A stretch of 64,000 nucleotides of DNA from Nitrospirota bacterium (GTDB taxonomy: Bacteria; Nitrospirota; JACRHL01): NCBI GenBank assembly GCA_029881725.1, contig JAOUMB010000002.1:43398-107397 (forward strand). Direction: 5' to 3'. How positions within the stretch are numbered: position 1 is the stretch's first letter; each line of letters begins with the position of its first letter. The position numbers and the translations under genes are program-made. The notes under the pieces are model-generated. The model was given only the letters and a program-made list of their open reading frames with translations. It had not been told where the DNA came from and made no database searches. This document shows, piece by piece, positions 46,329 through 59,676 of the stretch.

Positions 46329-47395
46329 ATGTCCATGTTCATCGATCAGACGCGGCTGTTTGTCCGCTCCGGCGACGGCGGCAAGGGGTGTGTCAGTTTC
46401 CGCCGTGAGAAATACATCCCCCAGGGCGGCCCCGACGGCGGCGACGGCGGCAAGGGGGGCGATGTGGTATTCGTGGTGGATAACGGCCTGTCCACCCTGG
46501 CGGAACAACGCTACCGGAAACGCTACGAGGCCCCCAACGGACAGGGCGGCAGCGGTGCGCGAAAAACCGGCCGCGACGGTGAAACCCTGCTGGTCCCCGT
46601 CCCTCCCGGCACCGTGGTCAAGGACGACGAAAACGGCGAGATCCTGGCCGACCTGGTTACCCCCGGCCAGCGTTTTGTGATTGCCCGTGGCGGCATGGGC
46701 GGCTTGGGCAACCAGCACTTCGCCACCTCCACCCGGCAGACACCCCGTTATGCCCAGCCGGGTCTGCCCGGCGAATCCCTGTGGGTCACCCTGGAACTGA
46801 AACTGCTGGCGGACGTGGGACTGGTCGGATTTCCGAATGCGGGCAAATCGACTCTGATCGGCCGCATTTCCCGGGCCCGACCCAAGGTGGCCGACTACCC
46901 GTTCACCACCCTCACCCCCAATCTGGGTGTGGTTTCCGGGGACGAGTACCGCACCTTTGTGGTGGCCGACATCCCCGGACTGATTGAGGGAGCCCACGAC
47001 GGCAAAGGGCTGGGAACGCGGTTTTTGCGCCATATCGAACGCACCCGCTACCTGCTGATGATGGCGGATGCCACCGGCATGGCCGACCCCTCCCCGGCCC
47101 AGGCGCTGGACACCCTGCGCCAGGAGCTTTCCGCCTACGACGCCCACCTGGCCGAGCGCCCGTATTGCGTGGCGGCCACCAAGGCCGACGCGGCGGAAGG
47201 GGCGGCCCTGGCTGAAATCCAGGATTGGGCGAAGGAGAAGGGCGTGCCGTTTTTCATCATCTCGGCGGTGACCGGTGACGGAATCGACGATCTGGTGCGC
47301 CATCTGGGTGATACAGTATTCGCGCTGCGGGAGCAGGAAGAAGAAGCCCCCGTACCGGAAACCGAAACCTCCACGCACTCGGTGTGGGACGACGA

Positions 47396-47399
<4 letters not shown>
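46329..47399 (+). CDS. obgE: GTPase Obg/CgtA
   Basis: glycine-rich Obg fold and GFPNAGKSTLIGRISRARPKVADYPFTTLTPNLGVV. Confidence 0.97.
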
Positions 47400-48532
<1,133 letters not shown>

Positions 48533-48707
48533 TTGCGCCCCGCTCCGCGCGGCCCTGCGCGGAATTCCGCGTTTTTTCTCAAGTTCCGCTACAATGTTCT
48601 GAAGTCTGCATGACCGCCCGGAAACGGACGCGACACGGATCGTTGCGTCCCGGAAAACGTGTCATTGCCATTGACCCGTCCGGCCAAACGGCCGATGAAG
48701 GAGCGTT

Positions 48708-51700
48708 ATGGAACGGGTTCATTTTGACGTTATTGTTGTTGGCGCAGGTCCCGCAGGGGTCACGGCCGCCGCCGGAGTCGCACGTACCGGAGCCTCGGTG
48801 CTGCTGCTGGAAGCCGGGGCGTACGCCGGGGCCGAAAACTGGTCGGGCTGCGTCTATTTTGCCGAAAACCTCGTACATCCCGACGCCTTCGGGCCGGAGG
48901 CGATGGACGGCGCGCCGTTTGAACGGGCGGTGGTACGGCGGGGCATCGGGGCCACCGATGGCGACACCATGGTGGGCATGTCCCACCAGGACGCGTCCAC
49001 CTTCCAGCACTGCTACACGGTGCTGCGTCCGGCCTTCGATCCCTGGTGGGCGGAACGGGCCCGCCAATTGGGGGCCACGGTCATGCCGGGCACCACGGTC
49101 ACCTCGCTGATCCGCCGCGGCGGGCGCGTGGCGGGGGTCCATACGGAGCGGGGGCCCGCTTACGCCGACGTGGTCTTTCTGGCGGAAGGCGACGCGTCCC
49201 ATCTGGTGCGCTACGAGGGGCTGGAGCGGGTGCAGAGCCCGGACTTCATGCAGGGCGTGAAGGTGGTTCTGAACCTCCCGGCCTCCGAGATCGACCGCCG
49301 GTTCGGGCTGGCCCCCGGCGAAGGCGCGGCCTGGGAACTGATGGTGCGCAATCCGTCCCTGGCGGGGCGCAGCCTGCACCTGAACATGGGCGCCTTCCTG
49401 TATACCAACCGGGACTCCCTGTCGCTGGGCTATGTGGTGCCCCTGTCCAACCTGGCGAAGAACTTCAAGGGCAACCACGAGGACCTGCTGGCCTGGGTGC
49501 GTACCCTGCCGGGCATCGCCGAATACGTGGAGGGGGCGGAGGTATCCGCCTTCGGCACCAAACTGATCCGCACCGGCGGCCTGACCCAGGCGCCGATTCT
49601 GGTGGAGGACGGCCTGGCTGTGGGCGGCTCCGCCTGTGGCCTGGGCATCGACATCCCGTGCCCCAACTTTACCGGCCCCGCTTCCGCCACCGGCCTCTAT
49701 TTCGCCCAGGCGTTCCGCGACATGGCGCGCACCGGAAAGCCCCCCTCGGCGGCCAACCTGACCGCCCTGTATCTGGACCGCCTGCGCCAGTCCCGCTACT
49801 AGAAAGACGCCGATTCCCTGTCCGAATGGCCGCACTTCATGGAGTCGAGCCGCAACCTGTTCGGCAGTTCCGTGGATCTGGCCTGCGGCAAGGTACGCTA
49901 CATGACCGCCCGCGAACCGCAATGGAAGCGGTGGTGGCTGGTGGGCCGCTTTATGCGCGGCTACTACGCGCCGAAAACCGCCGCGCGGCTGCTTGGCGAC
50001 ACCCTGAAAATGGCAGCCTCCCTGCGGCTGGACAAATCCGTTTCCAAGGCGCTCACCTTCAAAACCGTGGGCGGTTGGGTGAGCAACTCGTTCGGCCCCG
50101 GAGCGCGGCCTCCGAAGGGCTTCCGCCTGGAGATGCGCTCCGCGGGCGAGCGCAAGGAAATCAGCGATCTTCCGATCGGCGTGCGGGGCATGGTTTCGCG
50201 CATGACCCCCTCCCTGTCGCGGGCCCTGGCGGCCGTGTACCGCAACGACACCACCCCCATCGAAAAACGCCTGGGCGAAGCGGTGGGGCACGTGGTGTCC
50301 GGCCTGCGCCTGAGTGACATGCTGATCGGCCTGCTGGCCGGAGCGGTGTCCGGGGCATGCGCCCTGGGAAGCGCCGTGATCGATCTGCTGCGCTATTACG
50401 TATTCAAGGTGTCCGCCGCCAAAATGCTGGCCGAACGGGTCACCGCCGACAGTGCCCGCATCAAGGATCAGCGGGAGTTGACCGCCGCCCCGGCGGACCT
50501 GACCATGGCCGGACGGCTGGCCACCAACACCTATCAGGAGGGTTCCGCAGCCCACATCCGCGTGCTGTGGCCCGATACCCTGCCGGAACACGGCCAGTTG
50601 GCGGACGCCCCCTACTGGTCCGTCTGCCCCGCCGGGGTATATGCCTTTGAGCCGTCCCTGGCCGGACACGGGGAGGCCACCGTCAACTGGGAAAACTGCA
50701 TCAAGTGCGAGTCGTGCTGGCAGTCGGCCGGAGCCGGCGTGCGCTGGGGCCGCCATACCGACCACCGGCTGATCTACCGCCCGGACACCCCGGCCCTGGA
50801 CCTGATCATGCCGCACGCCGAGTCCACCACCCATGCGCCGCACACGGAAACCACCGCCGCGCTTCCGGAACAGGCCCGGGGCGGCATCCACGCAGAGCCG
50901 CTCAAGGAGGTGGCGCGCCTGGCCCAGAGCGCCCACGCGGCCCTGACCCAGTTTGAAATTGCCGCCGCCAACGTTCCACGGGTGGCCGACGCCACCCGTC
51001 TGGAATGGCCGCGCCGCACCGGAGACGCCTCGGTACACCGCCTGCGGGCCCTGGAAACGGAGTTGACCGGCTCGGAAATCCTGCTGCTTCCCATGCGGGC
51101 CGGACTGGCCCACTCCCCGTTCACCGATCTGGCCCAGGCGCTGGCCGACGAGGGCGAAAGCCTGTCCGGGCACCTGCGCAACGGCGATCTGTTCGAAGCG
51201 GTTGCTTCCGCCCGGAGGGTGCGCGAAACCGCCGTGGCGGAGTTGTTTTCCGTGCTCGGCATCGATCCCCCCGGGGGCCCGGTGAACCTCACCCCGATGG
51301 CCGACCCGTTCGCCCCGGGAGCGGTGGAATCCGCCCTGCGCCAGCGGTTCCCGGACACCCGTATCAAGGAGTGGGAGCGGTACGGTCTGGAAGGGGCTGC
51401 CGCCCGTGAACTGGCGGACCACTTTAACGATCTGACCACCCCGACGGCGGAGCAGCCGCTGCCGGCGGACACCCTGGCCCACTTGCGTGCGTGGAGTTCC
51501 ATCCACGCGGGGGTGGCGACCCTGGGGCTGGCGCGCATCGCCGCGCGCAGCGCCACCGGCAATGCCAACGCGGTGCTGATGGACGGCTCCGGCCTGAGCG
51601 CCTCCCCGGATGGCGGCAACACTCGTCTGAGCGGCACCCTGGTTCTGGTTCCCGCCGCCTTGGGCGGTGATCTGATCATCACCCGGGACGGGCACGCCCA

Positions 51701-54700
51701 CACGGTTTCCGGCGACGATCCGGGACTGTCCCGCCGCAAGGTGGCGGCGGGCGGCCTGCACCCGGCGGGCTTCGAGACCATCCAGGTGGACGTGACCGTG
51801 CCCGCGGCGAAATCCAGATCGACCCACGCCGGGCTGCGCACCTTCCTTGCCTACGGCTACGGAACCATTGCCCTGGGCGCGGGCGACTATCTGGCGCGGC
51901 GTTCCCTGGAGCAGGGCCTGGGCCGCATCCAGTTCCCGGGTCAGATGAAAGACACCCAGGGGCACGACGGCGTGGCCAAGTTCGGCGCCGTCAAGGCGCT
52001 GGTGGCGCGCACCCTGGCCTGGCGCGGCCTGACCGCCGCCGTGGTGGAGCATACCAGCGGCCAGCCGGATCTGGCCGCCGCCGTGGCGGCCCTGGCCTTC
52101 TGCCCCAAAAACGGCCGCATGTCCTACGACGCCGGGCAGACCTTTGGCGGCACCGGCTACTCGGAGGACGACCTGCTGGCCCGGTTTTACCGCGACAGTT
52201 CGGTGTTTCCGTTCCTGGCCCCCGGCCACGGGGCGGTAGCGCGCGTGGCTTCGGAGTGGCGTGGTGACCGCTCCATTCCGCTGGCGGCCCGCCTCATCCC
52301 GGAAGCGGCCAGTGCCTTTGCACAGCTGGCCGAAGGACCGTTCAGCGACGAAGTGCAGCGCTGGCAGCGTGCCGCCGCCCAGGTGGACCGGCTGGAGGCC
52401 GACAATGGCATCGCCCGCGAGGCCACCGTGCTGGCCGTCGCCCTGTTCCACATGCTGACCGGGGCCGGCAGGGATCTGACCGCCGGACAGCCGGTGGAAG
52501 ATCAGTCCGCCCTGCTGCGGGTGCTGCTGGCGGAACTGGAGCAGATGGTCCGGCAGGCCACCACCCTGCCCGGCGCGGGCGCCCCGGCCACCGTCGCCCA
52601 TTTTCCCGAAATCCCCGACCGGGATCCGATTGCGCTTCCCATCTCTTACGCACAATTGGTGGAACGGGACGACCCTTATTCCTCCGGCGATTTCCTGCTT
52701 GGAAAGGACGTGGGCCAGCCGCGCTTCATCCCGGAAATCCAGCTTCACGACCTGGAACTGCGCGACAAGTGGGAGCACTGCTACCACTGGTTCCTGGAGC
52801 GGTGCGGCAGGATTCCGGGCGGCTCCGCACCGGATGGGGACGGCTTCTACGAACACTACATCGAGCGCATCCACAGCATTCCGCCGGACATGCTGGAAGG
52901 GTTCAAGGAACACGGCTTCTTCTGCACCGTGGTGCCCAAGGAACTGGACGGCTTGGGGTGGCGCAAGATCGGTTACTACCTGCTGGTGTCCGGGGCCATG
53001 CGCCACGGAGACGCCTCCCTGTCCCTGTTGATCATGGCCAGCACCAGCATCGGCATCACCCCGGTGCTGATCGGCCTGGGCAAGGAGGTGCCACTGGTAT
53101 CCGGCGAACTGAGCGCCTTCGCCAGCGAGCCGGCCCGGCTTGGGGACATCCAGAAGGGGCTGGACGCCATCGTCAAGAACCTCGACCGGCCCGACCCGGG
53201 GAAGCTGGAACGGGATTTCAAGAAGCTGCTGGACAAGGTGGACGGGCTGCGCAAGACCAAGGTGGTCAAATACCTGGCGCAGAATTTCCTGAAGGCCTTT
53301 TATACCGCCGCCCTGGCGGGCCAACGGCGTGATTTTTCGGCCTTTGCCGACGGCCTGCGCCAGGCGCAGCCGCTGCTGGCCAAACTGCCGGAAACCGTGC
53401 GTCACGCGCTGGACGAACTGCCGCGCCGGGAGCGCGCCCACCAGTTTTTCCTGCGCGGCATGAGCCACGGCGGTGTGGCGGCGTTCGCCCTGACCGAACC
53501 CACGGCGGGATCGGACTCCGGCGGGGTCACCACCACCGGCCACCTCAAATCGGCCACGGTGGAGCCGTTGCCCGACGGGCGTTTCCGGTTCGAGATCGAC
53601 GGCAACGAGCGGTTCCTGCTGGATGCGGACCGCATCGAGTTCAAGGACCGTTCCATGCTGTACAAGCTGGCGGACGGCACCCTGGCACCGGTGTCCACGG
53701 CCACCTATGACTACCAGACGGATCAGGGCGTGCGCACGGTGAAGATCGGCGGCAAGGACCTGCCGTTTCACGACATCGCCCAGGTGCGCGAAGGCAACGT
53801 CTACGAGTTTTATGAGCTCACCGGCGCCAAGATGTGGATCACCAACGGCCGCGTCTGCACCCACCTGTCCATGTATGTGAAGACCGACGAGGGCATTACC
53901 GGCCTGATGGTCGATCGCCACGCGGAAGGGCTGATCATCGGCCGCGACGAGGACAAGATGGGCCAGCAGGGGTCGCCCACCAACGAAATCGCCATCGACC
54001 GGGCGCGGGTGCCGCGCGAAGGGGTGATCGGCTACGAGGGGCATGGACAGGTCAATGCCCTGGACACCCTCAACGTGGGACGTTGCGGCTTGGCCACGGC
54101 CAGTGTGGTGATGGGCCGCCGCATGCTGGTGGAAGCCCTGAAGCGCATGCCGGACCACCCGGACCGGGAACGGGTGCTGGCGGAATGCTCCGCCCGCATC
54201 TTCGCCACCGAATCGCTGGTGTTCCATCTGATCGGCCGCTTCGACAACCACCACACCGAATCGCTGCGCATGGAAAGCGCCATCGCCAAATACGCGTGCT
54301 CCGAGATGTTCCACGATGTGCTGGATCGCATCGAAGGGCTGTGGGGACCGGCGGGGCAGACCCGTGACGAATTGCTGGAGAAGGCGCGCCGCGACGCCCG
54401 CATTCTCAACATCTACGAAGGCACCAACGAGGTCCAGCGGTTCCTGATCCTGCGGGAACTGGCCGGCATGATCAAAACCTGGGCGCCGGTTGAGATTCCC
54501 GAGGACGACGCCTTCGGGGTGCGCATGGCCCATCACAAGGAACGCCTGCGCCGCTATGTGGCCGAGGCGGACGACCGGCTGGGCGACTCCCTGTGGCTGG
54601 ACGCGGCCATTCAGCCCGCCTTCTTCCCGCTGGCGGAGATGGCCGGAGAACTGTACCAGTTGGATACGGTGATCTACCGGCTGCGCTGGCTGGACGAACA

Positions 54701-57035
54701 GCGGGCCGCGCTGGGCGACTATGCCACCACCATGATCGCCGTGGGCGAACGGGCCGCCGAACAATGCCTGGATCGGCTGGAGGAACTGGCGGCGCGTTAC
54801 GAACAGGGGCGCCGGGCGGCCCTGGACAGCCGCTATCCCGCCGAGGTCGTGGCCTCCGACGCCGCCATGCAGGAGCGCAGCGCGCAAACCCCGCCGGTCG
54901 GCGTGCTGAACCTGGATATGACCATCACCTGCCTGGTGCGCCCCGCCGCCGTGGTCTCCCCCCGGCCCCGGCTGGACGATCTGGGGCAGATTGCGGAGCG
55001 GGTGTGGCAGATGCACCCGGCCGATGAAGCCGCGCTGGCCACGGCCCTGGAGATTGCCGCCCGCGCCCATGGACGGGTGACCGTACAGGCGGTCTCCTGC
55101 GGCGGGGCACAGGGCGAACAGATGCTGCGCGACGCGCTGGCCGCCGGGGCGGAAAGCGCCACCCTGCTGCCGATTCCCGCTCACGCCACCCCGGCCGAGT
55201 GGGCCACCGCCCTGAAGGGCGTCAAGGGCGCCCGATGGGGTGATCTGGTGGTGTGCGGGAAGAACGGCGCGGATGGGGAATCACCCATTGGCGCCGCCGT
55301 CGCCGCCGCACTGGTGGCCAACTACCTTGAGTCCCCCTCCGTCGGTGTGACCGATGGTGGTGACGCACTTACCGATGCCAACGGCCAAGTTCTGGGGCCG
55401 AATACAGTGGTCTGCATGGACCGGGTGGGCGCCAGGGTCAACGCCACGGTCAGTGGCCGTGTGGTTGCGGGTAATGCGGGGATTGCCCGCCCCACCGTGG
55501 ACATGGAGCCGGCGCGGGTGGCGTTCTCCCATCGGGAGGGCACCCCCGCCGCGGGCCAGGTGGCCACCACCCCGACCGCGGCAGCCAGCCGCTTGATGGC
55601 CCTGGCGGATGCCGTTCGTCAACACGTGGCAGACCCGGTTTCCGGGACCATGGGCAAAGCCCCCCGGCCGGGCGGCGATGGGATTTGGGCCTTCGCCCAG
55701 GCCCACGAAACCCGGGGCGCCCTGGCCGCCTTTGGCGCGGCGGTGCAGTTGGGCAAGACGCTGGGAATTCCGGCCCGGGCCTTGGTCACCGGTTCGGAGG
55801 ACGGCATTCGCGCCGTGGCGGGACTCGCCCGGGATGCGGGGATCAGTTCGTGTCACGCGGTGAATACCGATGGAGCGGCCCTGTCCTTTTCCGGTGCCCG
55901 CAAACTGGTTTCGACGGTGATCGGGGACCACCCGGAACCCTGCCGCGTGGTTGCCCCCCGTGCCTGGGGTCCGGCCCTTGCGGCAGCGGGCGCCAACGGC
56001 CCGGCGGTGATGCTGTTCGGTGTCACCGGCATTGAGGGCAAGGGCGCCACCCTGAAGCTGGTACGGCCCGCCTACGACGACAAGCTGGTCCAGATGGCCC
56101 ACGTGGAACCGGCACGAGGGCTTTTGTTCACCGTTGCCGACAGTGCCGACTTCGGTCTGGCCGGACCGGTAACCAACTTCGCCCTCACCCGCGACGAAGC
56201 CGCAGTGGGTCCGGATGATCTGGACCCCACCTTCGTGCTGCCGGTGGATACGCTGGCCAATGCGGATGTGATCGTGGATGTGGGGTACGGCGCGGGAAGC
56301 GACGCGGGCCTCCGCCTGGCCAATGATCTGGTCGCGGCACTCAAGGCCATGGGCCTGTCTCCGCACCTGGGCGCAACCCGCAAGATCACCCAGGGCCTCG
56401 GATTGATGGGGCTGGACCACCAGATCGGTCAGACCGGACTGCGCGTCAATCCCCAGATCCTGTTTGCGCTGGGAATCTCCGGGGCACCGCAGCACGTGGA
56501 CTATATCGGCGGACGGGCCCAGGTTTTCGCATTCAACCGCGATCCGGACGCCCCGTTGATGAGCATGCGCAAGCCGGGAGTCACCGTGCATCCGGTGGCC
56601 GGGGATCTGTTCGCCACGGTTCCCGAATTGATCCGGGCCTTACGCGGCGGCCCGGAGCCAGGCCCCACCAGCCCCGGCCCGAAAACCCGTAAACCGGAAC
56701 CTCAAACAGCCGTCGCGGAGCCTTCCGTCGCCGAGGCGCCCGTTGCGGAGGAAGCGGTTACGGGTGAGGGACCAACTGAATCCCCGGTAGTTTCGGTGGA
56801 CGCAGAGGAAACCCCACAGGTCACCGAGACGCCAGAGAAGGCGACTACCCGCAAGCGCCCCGCTCCGGATGGATCGGCCAAGAAGGCCCCGGTCAAAAAA
56901 TCACCGGCCAAAAAGGCCCCGGCCAAAACCGGGACCGACGCTGCGGTGAAAAAGAAGCCCGCCACCAAGGGAACCAAGCCCGCCTCTGGCAAGACCGGCG
57001 CAGCCAAGCCAAAGGGCCCGAAAAAGAAAGACTAG
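48708..57035 (+). CDS. giant fusion: ETF:quinone oxidoreductase + acyl-CoA dehydrogenase-like modules + EtfB + EtfA + Lys/Ala/Pro-rich tail; interrupted by in-frame TAG at 49800-49802
   Basis: ORFs 48708-49802 and 49839-57035 are in the same frame, separated by one TAG; FixC/ETF-QO FAD domain VVGAGPAGVTAA; SVCPAGVYAF...NWENCIKCESC; ACAD FALTEPTAGSDSGG and NIYEGTNEVQRF; EtfB-like 54890-55560; EtfA IGQTGLRVNPQILFALGISGAPQHVDYIGG. Confidence 0.8.
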
Positions 57036-58492
57036 TCTCCCAGCAGATTGGGGAATCCAGCCCGCCCCATGGCGCCGTAGGTGAGCACCTTTCCGTGTTC
57101 CACTCCGGGCTGGTCGAACGGGTCAATGCCGTACAGCCCGCCTGCGATGGCGGTCATTACCTCAAACAGGTAGAACAACTGGCCCATGGTGAACGGGTTC
57201 AGTTCCGGAATGGTGATCCGCACGCTGGGGCGATTGCGTTCCCGCAGCACCATTTCCGTTGCTGCCTGCTCCACGTTCAACAGGCGCGCCAGCGTGGCCC
57301 CGGCCAGATAGTTCATCGCCCCCACCTCCGGGTGGGCACCGGGAATGGTCACCGGGTCCGCAAACCGCTCTACCCGCATGAAGGTGACCAGCTTGTCGTT
57401 TGGGCCCTCCACAAACAACTGCACCTGGGAGTGCTGATCGATGGCCCCCACCGCAGGCAGTGGCGTCTGGCCCGTGTGGACCGGGTTTCCCTGCAGATCG
57501 ACGGCTTTCCCCAGGCTTTCGGCCCACAGTTGGACGAACCAGTCCGCCAGATACTTCAACGAATCCGCGTACGGCATCATCACCGCAATCGGCTTGCCCT
57601 TGCGGGTATCGGCCAGATAATGAAGCGCGGCCAGCCGATAGGCCGGATTGGAGTCCAGATCGGCACTACGGGTGCGCTCCTCCATGTCGGCGGCCCCGGC
57701 CAGCAGCTCGACAATGTCGATCCCGCATACGGCCGCGGGCAACAGCCCGACGGCGGTCAATTGGGAAAACCGGCCGCCCACGTTGGGCGGTATCTCAAGC
57801 GTACGCCACCCCTCCCGCTCGGCCAATGGCCGCAGATCCCCCTTTGAAGGGTCGGTGGTGGCCACCAGGTGGTCCGACGGGCGGGCGACGGAGCGGGTCA
57901 ACCAGTCCCTGGCCACCAGATAGTTGGCGGCGGTTTCGGCGGTTCCGCCGGATTTGGACACCACGTTGACGCAGGTGCGGGCAGGATCCAGATGCCGCAA
58001 CACCGCCGAGACGGTGGTCGGATCGATGTTTTCGAGTAAAAACAGACGGGGGCCACCCCGCTCCTCCCGGGACAGGAGGTTATAAAGAGGTTCCCTCAGC
58101 GCAGCGTGGGCGGCTTTGGGCCCCAGGGAGGAGCCGCCAATGCCCACCAGCAGAAAGTTGTCGAACTCGTCCGCCAGTTCACCTCCCAACCGGGCGATGG
58201 CGGACGCGTCCTGATAGGGGAGATCGTAAAACCCCAGTTCACCGGCTTTGCGGCGGTCGGCCAACGCGTTGTGCGCCGCCATCAGGGGGGCAGTCAGTCC
58301 GGCGAATTCCTTCGGCGCAATCCCGTGTGCGGAATCAATGGTTGGGGATTCGGCGCGGGTGGTATCCAATTGGACACGGTTTGCGGCAATCCACTCCGGA
58401 TTCGAATGGCGTGTCAACGGCGCACCTCCCACAGATGGTTTGATGGCGGCCAGTCGGTTCCCGAAATGGAAGCCCTTGCCACCTTGGGCCAT
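57032..58492 (-). CDS. pgi: glucose-6-phosphate isomerase
   Basis: LLVGIGGSSLGPKA, VVSKSGGTAET, C-terminal GVEHGKVLTYGAM; start at internal Met. Confidence 0.93.
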   Translation of the reverse strand: MAQGGKGFHFGNRLAAIKPSVGGAPLTRHSNPEWIAANRVQLDTTRAESPTIDSAHGIAPKEFAGLTAPLMAAHNALADRRKAGELGFYDLPYQDASAIARLGGELADEFDNFLLVGIGGSSLGPKAAHAALREPLYNLLSREERGGPRLFLLENIDPTTVSAVLRHLDPARTCVNVVSKSGGTAETAANYLVARDWLTRSVARPSDHLVATTDPSKGDLRPLAEREGWRTLEIPPNVGGRFSQLTAVGLLPAAVCGIDIVELLAGAADMEERTRSADLDSNPAYRLAALHYLADTRKGKPIAVMMPYADSLKYLADWFVQLWAESLGKAVDLQGNPVHTGQTPLPAVGAIDQHSQVQLFVEGPNDKLVTFMRVERFADPVTIPGAHPEVGAMNYLAGATLARLLNVEQAATEMVLRERNRPSVRITIPELNPFTMGQLFYLFEVMTAIAGGLYGIDPFDQPGVEHGKVLTYGAMGRAGFPNLLGD

Positions 58493-58503
58493 TCTGCCAA
58501 AAA

Positions 58504-58545
58504 AAAAGAGTGGGAGGCGAGGCCTCCCACTCTTTATTTTTTGCC
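58504..58545. terminator. hairpin terminator between oxidase cluster and pgi (usable on either strand)
   Basis: AAAAAAAAAGAGTGGGAGGCGAGGCCTCCCACTCTTTATTTTTT. Confidence 0.85.
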
Positions 58546-58578
58546 TCCGGGCACGCTGCCCGGCAGTGCAGGACGTTT

Positions 58579-59013
58579 CTACTCGTAGTAGGTCGGGCAG
58601 TTCGCCGCGACAAAGTAGAGTCCAATCACCACCGTCAGCACCCAAACGACCGTCAGGACATAGCCGCCGTCAAACCAGGGGGCCTGGTTCGAGGTCAGCG
58701 CCTGGGTGCACTTGGGATCCGGCGTGTCGGTTACGCAGCCACGGTAGGGCGGCTCTTTCTCCACGCCAACGTACTTCTGGTCGCCGATGATGCTCGGCGT
58801 CAGGAAGAACGAACGCTGATCGAAGTTGTACGCAGAAGTCATGAAGTCATACTCCTTGCGCTCACCCCACAGCGGGAAGGTAATCAGCACCGAGGTGAAG
58901 ATCACCATTGCAATCAGGCTCGTCATGAAGACCGGCCACGGACGGCCACCCTCGCGGATGCCGTCGTAGAGCTCCCATTTGAGCTCTTCGAAGGTCAGTT
59001 TGCGACCTGCCAT
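58579..59013 (-). CDS. two-TM membrane protein of unknown function in oxidase cluster
   Basis: TM segments SLIAMVIFTSVLITFPLWG and YVLTVVWVLTVVIGLYFVA; directly downstream of ccoO. Confidence 0.7.
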   Translation of the reverse strand: MAGRKLTFEELKWELYDGIREGGRPWPVFMTSLIAMVIFTSVLITFPLWGERKEYDFMTSAYNFDQRSFFLTPSIIGDQKYVGVEKEPPYRGCVTDTPDPKCTQALTSNQAPWFDGGYVLTVVWVLTVVIGLYFVAANCPTYYE

Positions 59014-59088
59014 GTTAATTCTCCTTCTTCACTAATGAAGCGGTAGCACGGCCGGGGGGCGCATGGCCCCCCGGCCGGGTCGCCAACG

Positions 59089-59649
59089 TTACTTGAGGCT
59101 CACCATGTAGGCCGCAAGCGACTTCAGCTCATCCGTCGACAAAAAGTCGAAGGACTGCATGATCGATTTCGGCGCCACGGAGCGCGGGTCCTTGTGGTGC
59201 TGCAGGTGCCACGGAATCGACGGCATGCGGCTGCCCACATGCATCAGATCCGGAGCCTTGCGGTCGGAACCGACCACGGTCGGCGCTTCACCCACGAAGT
59301 CGCCGGCCAGCGGCGGAGCACCGAAGTACTCCCAGTCCGCACTCTGCTCGGGGAGCAGGGTGTGGCAGTGCCAGCAACCCTCGCGGATGAAGATCTTCTT
59401 CCCAACGCCAACCGGGTTGGGGATCATCTTTCCGCGCTTCTCGATTTGGGGGGTGTTCCACCCCTTCATCAGCGGGTCACGGACCGACCATGCGGAGGTA
59501 CCGTACATCACCTGCTTTTCCAGCGCCAACTGCGTCGCGGGAACGGATGCCAGGTAGACACCGCCGACGCCGATGGTCATGAACACCGCGATCCCGAAGA
59601 TCAGCAGGAACATGATTACGCCGATCTTGTACTCTTTATAACCACCCAT
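59089..59649 (-). CDS. ccoO: cbb3-type cytochrome c oxidase subunit II (mono-heme)
   Basis: N-terminal TM; FIREGCWHCHTLLPEQ and GSDRKAPDLMHVGSRMPSIPWHLQHHKDPRSVAPKSIM. Confidence 0.9.
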   Translation of the reverse strand: MGGYKEYKIGVIMFLLIFGIAVFMTIGVGGVYLASVPATQLALEKQVMYGTSAWSVRDPLMKGWNTPQIEKRGKMIPNPVGVGKKIFIREGCWHCHTLLPEQSADWEYFGAPPLAGDFVGEAPTVVGSDRKAPDLMHVGSRMPSIPWHLQHHKDPRSVAPKSIMQSFDFLSTDELKSLAAYMVSLK

Positions 59650-59676
59650 TGGTGTGTTCTCCTATACAGCTTTCGC

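Noticed and set aside
48579-55184. 2201-aa minus-strand ORF
   Set aside because: Fully antisense to the ETF/ACAD fusion; low-complexity His/Gly/Gln-rich shadow ORF caused by high GC3 codon usage
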